Shown here: one piece after another, positions 58,950 to 64,000 of the stretch
How the letters are laid out: each line of letters starts with the position of its first letter
How positions within the stretch are numbered: position 1 is the first letter of the stretch
NCBI RefSeq assembly: GCF_000835495.1
Contig: NW_015622544.1
Coordinates: forward strand, 5,112,855 to 5,176,854
DNA: 64,000 nucleotides
Origin: Cladophialophora immunda
Taxonomy: Eukaryota; Ascomycota; Eurotiomycetes; Chaetothyriales; Herpotrichiellaceae
Reading direction: 5' to 3'
Notes under the pieces: model-generated
What the model saw: the letters and a program-made list of their open reading frames with translations, nothing else
Told to the model about the DNA's origin: nothing
Databases searched by the model: none
Program-made: the position numbers and the translations under genes

Positions 58950-60280
58950 CGTGCGGCATTCGCTCTTGCGCAGTCAATGAAGGCCCATCAACTAGCTTAG
59001 GGAGGTCCAGCAGTTGTCGTTCAAGGAGGCTCGGTTAATTGAAATAACCCTGGGGGAAGTGTCTGTCTCTCTCGAATCGAGCAGAAAGCTGGGATAGTGG
59101 TCAGTTTTCCCTTGAGGACACTCTCGCGTCGTTGTTCAATAAAGGGTGGGCGTGGTGACACCGGTCAGCAATACGTCAGGCAGATGGCCGCCCATGAATG
59201 CGTCTGTGGAAGGCATCGTGAAGGGTGTCCGATCAGGCTGAGGGTGTATATCCAGACATCGCCCCTGGTCTGGATGAGGCCGCAGGCACTTCGTCAGCGA
59301 GTCGCAGGCGAAATGACATGGACGCCGAGACCAACACCGCCTCAGGCATTGTGGCGCGGGGCGATAGATAACTCAGATCACTACGGTCGAGCAGTGGACC
59401 ATTTTCCAAAACCGAGGAGAAGAACACAGTTCATGGTCTCAGAATGCTGTCTAGCAGGGCGCAATACAGTCCGACTCCGTTTCAGCGTTCCTACCAAGCG
59501 ACCCTGGCTAGTTCGCGGATCGTAGCCGCGGGTCCACTTTCGCGCTGAGCGAGCTCTACGAGGTCGGCGCCGCAGCGCTGTATGCGCGAACAACGCAGCT
59601 CGACCGCATGGGACGTGTGCCGGGGGAGAGAGAAGAAGTATGGCCGTCTGCAATGGCGATTCAGCTATGCAAAATTGACCGTGTCGCTCCAGCCGAGAGG
59701 CCGGGATGACGGTGTGCCAAAAGCCGGCAGCAATTCTGGGCGCGTAATGGCCTCCAGCGGTGGTAATTTTGGATGGAATTCAGGTCAACGGGTAACTGAT
59801 GTCTCTACGATCAGACCAACTCCTTTCATGAGCGAGATTTGCGGTGTTGATAGAAGGAGTGGTATGCAAAGTCAAAACGGGTCCGCACCCAGGGCATTCC
59901 ATTGTGTAGGGATAGACGTTATACAGAATAAGAGTTGTATTTTGTTCTGGGATTATGGTTTCGCTACAGTGTCCAGGATGGCATACAAGTAAAGTCACAA
60001 TCCCAGTATCTAGATTGCGGGAAAGAAATTAGTTACGGTCAGACTACCGTCAATTTCGAATCGCGGGTTTTCGAAGGACCCTGCTCGCTTGATTTAGGCT
60101 TAATTTAGTTGCAGTGGGGCAGTGGTTCTTGAAGTAAATCGCTGTCAGACAACTAATTTTGTCCAGAGGGCTTCTTGGCACGTTGGGATGCACGTTACTC
60201 CGTCCACACTTGATTTGCATACCACTCACCCACGTGACATTGACTTAGATACCAAAGTCGGCAGCTCGTAAGGCTGACTC
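58950..60280. other. Intergenic region
   Basis: About 1.3 kb upstream of the HET-NACHT-ankyrin gene. Short overlapping ORFs on both strands have no recognisable domain. No gene seen. Confidence 0.45.
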
Positions 60281-60283
60281 GAT

Positions 60284-60331
60284 GGTAGGCCACCCAACGG
60301 TAATCAGTGGTAGGCCGCTCCATGGTAGGCC
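60284..60331 (+). repeat. Array of three GGTAGGCC motifs
   Basis: GGTAGGCC at 60284, 60309 and 60324, each followed by CC/GC-ACT-like sequence. The same motif in the opposite orientation forms a second array at 62192-62295. Confidence 0.6.
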
Positions 60332-60380
60332 ACTCTATGGTTCTTTTTAGACCACTCCTCCTTCCAGGTTGGATTGACTT

Positions 60381-60403
60381 CCTCCTCCTCCTCCTCCTCC
60401 TCC
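60381..60403. repeat. (CCT)n microsatellite
   Basis: Seven consecutive CCT/CTC units just upstream of the zinc-finger gene. Confidence 0.75.
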
Positions 60404-60694
60404 TTCTGCACACTCCGAGACGGCGAATCTTCCATACACGTTGCATCGTTGCTACTCGATTTCGAAAAGCACGGGGTTTGCTTCGACAGTCAGGGGTTTA
60501 TCTCTTGACGATTCGGTGAGGCTAAAGAACGGCGCTGTTGAGCGGCCCAAGAGGCATCTTTATTCATTCTTTGCTCTCCTATTACCTGTCAGCTACGGCT
60601 GCCCACGTCTTGAGGTCGACATACCTACCCGCTCGCGGGGAGGCGGCTACTCCTCGCGCGCCTCCTGATTGATAATCATGGAGGTACTATTTAT

Positions 60695-61447
60695 TTGGAA
60701 GTGTTGCCACTGTGCCCAGGGAATCTTGAGGCCGACTTCATCGATCCTGCCAAGTTATCTTTTTCGGATGAAGCCCATCAAGCCTACCACCTTCACGGCA
60801 GCTGGAGTCTACCAGAGCTGGAGGACGCTCAATTTTCCCAATTAATCAATATCTCTTGGCCGACTTGCCACCCAGAAGCCGAGCGACAAGAACCTCTCGG
60901 ACTTCTCAGTTCTGTCAATGGTTCCCTTTGGGGGCTCGAGGGCTCCTCAGAAGCTCATCCCGATATGTGCTATGGGTGGCCCGAGGAGCCATCCCTTCAA
61001 AATGGTAATAACATCACGTCCGCCCAAGTACCTACAACTTCGAGCAGCCAGTCTGACGACGAGGTTGGACTCTCGAGTTCGAGCGGGTCACCACATTTCC
61101 CCGAGACCAACACCCACTATTGCCGCAAATGCAATCCACCCAGAGCTTTCCAAAAGAAGCATCAGCTCACCACGCACCAAAGAAGGCACAACCCCCGCTT
61201 TGTTTGCGAGCAGCCTGAATGCAACAGGAGGTTCCAGTATCGGAAAGATCTCACAAGACATCTGAAGACTGTCCATGCCAAGCACGACCAGCATATTGAA
61301 CGCTTCCCGTGTCCACACCCCAACTGCGAATGGAGCCTGAACGGAAAGCACAGAGGCTTTGGGCGTCCTGACACCCTGCGTCGACACCTCAAAACGGTTC
61401 ATCGAGTAGAGAGTTCATCACCAGCCGACCATGCATCATCACAATGA
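60695..61447 (+). CDS. C2H2 zinc-finger protein (putative transcription factor), 5' end unclear
   Basis: Open frame of 250 codons with three C-terminal fingers: HYCRKCNPPRAFQKKHQLTTH (about 142-162), FVCEQPECNRRF...H-x4-H (173-199) and FPCPHPNCEWSL...H-x4-H (209-241), the spacing of fungal C2H2 regulators; the second and third end in LKTVH. The N-terminal half is acidic and Ser-rich (SSSQSDDEVGLSSSSGS), activation-domain-like. No ATG begins this frame before codon 91; the natural-looking ATG at 60679 is one base out of frame. Either an upstream exon exists, translation starts at codon 91, or there is a frameshift near 60690. It lies between two inverted GGTAGGCC/GGCCTAC arrays. Target genes unknown. 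Confidence 0.68.
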   Translation: MEVLPLCPGNLEADFIDPAKLSFSDEAHQAYHLHGSWSLPELEDAQFSQLINISWPTCHPEAERQEPLGLLSSVNGSLWGLEGSSEAHPDMCYGWPEEPSLQNGNNITSAQVPTTSSSQSDDEVGLSSSSGSPHFPETNTHYCRKCNPPRAFQKKHQLTTHQRRHNPRFVCEQPECNRRFQYRKDLTRHLKTVHAKHDQHIERFPCPHPNCEWSLNGKHRGFGRPDTLRRHLKTVHRVESSSPADHASSQ

Positions 61448-62191
61448 TTGAAATCAATTCAAGGCTGGGATCCACTGATTCGAGGCTAGCCCTGGCACCA
61501 TTCTATCACTGTGGTTCCTCTGAGTGTAGTACCTGGCACACGTTGGCACGAGAGGCGTGTTTGGTGCAACGTGAGGTGCCAAAGAGTAGTCGGTAGGGGG
61601 TGCGGTCCATATGCGTCAACGGCGCTGACCCTCTCCTATCCATATCAATCATTCATCCTCTCTTCCTCACAGTCACCATCCCAAGACGATACGAGAAAAT
61701 GATCCTATTCGTTCTCGCTCGAATGCTGACATTTGATGCCGCTAATTCAACCTGCTATGCTGGCTATTTGGGCGATCTGTTGTGGACGAGCTGTTGGGCA
61801 TATACTAGTTGGGGAGCTTTTGGATAGATCCTGTGTCTACTTGGGTACATTGAATTTGTTGTATTCTAAACCATGAGCAAGGCGGCTACGGAGACCGTCT
61901 GTCCCTTCCCTCCCCAAAAAGCCGTGACAACTACAAAGTCTTCTTCATTCTCCGCCCTTTGTTCGGGCTTATGGCGCATTCCCTAGTCTTGAGCTGCTGC
62001 CCCTCGTTATGCTCGTTCCTTCGGCAGTGCCTAGGTCGTTTGGATGATTTCACATGCCTCCCAGCCAGGCATTTTTGACCGTCACCGCGCCGTCACAGGC
62101 TATTTGAAATTAGATCAACCGCATAGATTATACCATTTCAATCACAACGCATTTCGCAATGCATAATGATCATTGTAGTAACGTTTGAAGT
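61448..62191. other. Intergenic region, 3' side of zinc-finger gene
   Basis: About 740 bp, no supported gene. Confidence 0.4.
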
Positions 62192-62295
62192 GGCCTACAA
62201 AAGCGGCCTACAGGGCGGCCTACAGGGCGGCCTACAGAGTGGTCGACGGGGTGGGCGACAGGGTGGGTGACAGAGCGGCCTAGGAAGAGGCCTAC
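62192..62295 (-). repeat. Array of GGCCTAC motifs (inverse of the 60.3-kb array)
   Basis: GGCCTAC at 62192, 62205, 62217, 62229 and 62289, plus near matches (GGTCGAC, GGGCGAC, GGGTGAC, GGCCTAG) between them, at 12-13-bp spacing in the first four. A single GGTAGGCC in the other orientation follows at 62348. Confidence 0.65.
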
Positions 62296-62958
62296 CATTT
62301 CGCAGACCAATGTATGCACCTCTTGCAGGGGGCAATTCTCGAGCCATGGTAGGCCATCAAGCCACAGAGAAAGAAAGACACATCGCTAGAGGTGATGATG
62401 AGCCTTCCAGCAAGGCGAAGACAGCCACTGAACCTTTTTGAGGCAATAAACTGGTGCAAATCCAGATTTTGCGCCGACTCAGTTCCTTGGAAAAGCTGAA
62501 TGATATTGAGACAAAGCACGCATGCATGGTTAATGGGGGACCGTTGCCTGGCATCTTTTGCCTTCGCCGTTGTGGTCCATCGTCGGCCAATCCATTGCCC
62601 CTGAGAGCTGTGCCCAATGAAATGAGTTAGTACTGCGCCCAAGAGGTACCTTCTTGGAGCGAGATAACGGGTGACGGACAACGGAGGGCGCGCCCACCAA
62701 GAAAAGCTGGCCACCCAACCTGTGTTGAGACGCAATTTGGTTTGGTCCAGGTAGGCGTGGTTCACCTCAACCTGATTCAGTTTCTTTTGTGCAGCTTGGT
62801 TAGACGCAACCTGCTTGGAGGCTCCCACTTTCAAGCATGCAGACTCCGTCTGATTGGTTAGCTGTATGGTGATATGGTGAGAGCCAATGGTTGGAATGCG
62901 GCTCTTGACAGAAATCCCCTACGTGGAGATCCCGCCGTGGCGCACAGGAAGAAGGATG
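62296..62958. other. Intergenic region, promoter of the 63-kb orphan gene
   Basis: ORFs on the minus strand here (up to 180 codons) are not recognisable. CCAAT-type motifs near 62851 and 62884 precede the TATA-like box. Confidence 0.4.
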
Positions 62959-62964
62959 TATAAG
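62959..62964 (+). promoter_or_regulatory. TATA-like box for the orphan gene
   Basis: TATAAG in GGATGTATAAGAGG, 98 bp upstream of the proposed ATG at 63057. Confidence 0.4.
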
Positions 62965-63056
62965 AGGCTCGTAATGTTGCCGTCAGCTGGAATCGCTTCG
63001 ACCGCTTTATTCATCTCTTCCTCGAGTAAAACAGCCGTCGCCGACCTCGACTCCCA

Positions 63057-63619
63057 ATGCCTGTACTAAACAACGCCGAACAAAGTAGGCACTTCTTCGA
63101 GTTGCCTGCTAGGGACTTGAGATAGTTACTAATGTGACTGCAGAATCCCGTCATGGGACCTCGACGAGGTCGAATGTAACCTCAATCCGCTTCCCCGAAG
63201 CTTTAACGGTGCCAAAGACTTCGCAGACCTTACATGCAGCGAATGGCATTCAGCCAAAACTCGCAAAGGCTGACCTCAATGCGAACAACCAACAAGACGA
63301 GACCACTCGGTACCAGCGAACCCGAGGCTGGGTTCACGGCAACAATGGCTACTCCCACGTTGGAGACCAGGAGCGGGAGAGAAGAGACTGGATCGATAAA
63401 CAAATCCGTTCTGCGGACACGCTGTTGGGAGACCATTCCAGGTTCAAGACCACAGACGGGAATTTGAACAGTGACAATGCTGTTCAGAGCGAGACAAAAT
63501 GCCAGAGCTTGCAGTTTGTGGGGAGCTGGACGGGTGAGAAGTACAAGGAATATGGAAAGAAAACAGCCGGACTTGGAGAAGTGCAGGCACACTCCTTCTC
63601 TTCCACTATTTCGAATTGA
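63057..63619 (+). CDS. Small two-exon hypothetical protein, 167 aa
   Basis: Not recognised. Exon 1 63057-63084 (ATG CCT GTA CTA ...) and exon 2 63144-63619, joined over a 59-bp intron with donor GTAGGC, a textbook branch site TTACTAAT and acceptor CTGCAG; the join is in frame and removes the lack of an ATG in exon 2. The product is hydrophilic, Asn/Gln/Thr-rich, without signal peptide, membrane segment or Cys pattern; a charged stretch reads DQERERRDWIDKQIRSADTLLG. A TATA-like box 98 bp upstream supports transcription. Function unknown; could be lineage-specific. Confidence 0.5.
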
Positions 63620-64000
63620 TGTTGTCAAACGTTCTCTCGGGGCGACACTGATTTATGATGCTCCTATGATGCTGTTAGGTAGACAATCTCAGAGATGATA
63701 ACCGCTCTTAAACGACCAGACTCGTGTGTATAGGGTAGAGAAGGTGAGAAATCGACCGTTGCCAGAAAACTTTACCTATCAGAATGTGAAGCGAAAGTCG
63801 ATCGAGAGAGCTACACAACCCCTTCAACGAGGGCAACATGCCCATTCAACTTCGCTGTGTGGGTTGCTTCCCCTTATCGCAGTAGAGGCTTTACGGCTTC
63901 TTCTGGCACTTTTTCTGGTCGCCTCATCTTGACCTTGAGAGGTTGTCTGAATGGCGGCAGAGTCACGCTTGCAGTAGATGAGCCGCATGTCATCAAGTAT
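63620..64000. other. Right-edge intergenic DNA
   Basis: 380 bp with one 68-codon ORF of no recognisable character; no gene supported. Confidence 0.4.

Noticed and set aside
60441..60668. 75-codon ORF as a first exon of the zinc-finger gene
   Set aside because: No donor-acceptor pair I tried joins it in frame with good consensus; left unassigned.
1..64000. tRNA or rRNA genes
   Set aside because: I looked for B-box-like GGTTCGAATCC sequences and rRNA-like blocks by eye and found none convincing; a tRNAscan run would settle it.

Overview
The window is about 64 kb of nuclear DNA from a filamentous ascomycete (Pezizomycotina). Nearly every gene is split by introns of about 45-100 bp with GT(A/G)AGT-type donors and YAG acceptors. 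Fungus-specific families are present: HET domain, Zn2Cys6 plus fungal_trans, GAP1-type permease, GH35 beta-galactosidase of the Aspergillus type, and Inp1. An Eurotiomycetes-like (possibly chaetothyrialean) relative is my guess only. All exon models are hand-built from splice signals, reading frame and remembered family conservation; no alignment was run.

Layout. 1-1155: 5' part of a FAD-dependent oxidoreductase running off the left edge. 2272-4318: amino-acid permease. 6221-13268: a seven-exon gene for a giant NACHT ATPase-TPR protein of about 2150 residues. 13269-17508: gene-poor stretch with a GC-rich hairpin and GGCCTACC palindromes. 17509-20950: secreted GH35 beta-galactosidase, complete except for one in-frame stop. 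22711-35090: cluster-like group of cytochrome P450, FAD monooxygenase, Zn2Cys6 regulator, D-lactate dehydrogenase and MFS transporter, arranged as divergent and convergent pairs. The regulator has a Trp-to-stop codon and the transporter is a pseudogene. 35540-39078: GPI-anchored Cys-rich duplicated protein and a multi-pass membrane protein ending in an 18-bp minisatellite. 40483-42054: alpha/beta hydrolase. 42901-45462: HET-ankyrin protein. 46539-47390: GC-rich short-chain dehydrogenase. 47644-54704: small unknown protein followed by a housekeeping island (SGD1/NOM1, SRP14, INP1). 55360-58949: HET-NACHT-ankyrin protein whose near-identical 99-bp repeats have collapsed into an assembly gap of 464 N. 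60695-61447: C2H2 zinc-finger protein lying between oppositely oriented GGTAGGCC / GGCCTAC motif arrays. 63057-63619: small two-exon orphan.

Themes. (1) Three HET/NLR-type signalling proteins lie in 53 kb, two of them with recently homogenised ankyrin repeats, as expected for fungal non-self recognition loci. (2) The 17.5-35 kb block is partly decayed: GH35, the transcription factor and the MFS transporter each carry an inactivating change, while P450, monooxygenase and D-lactate dehydrogenase read open. That could mean loss of one pathway, or an unpolished assembly; resequencing decides. (3) Two introns appear to use GC-AG splice sites. I found no rRNA, tRNA or CRISPR array.
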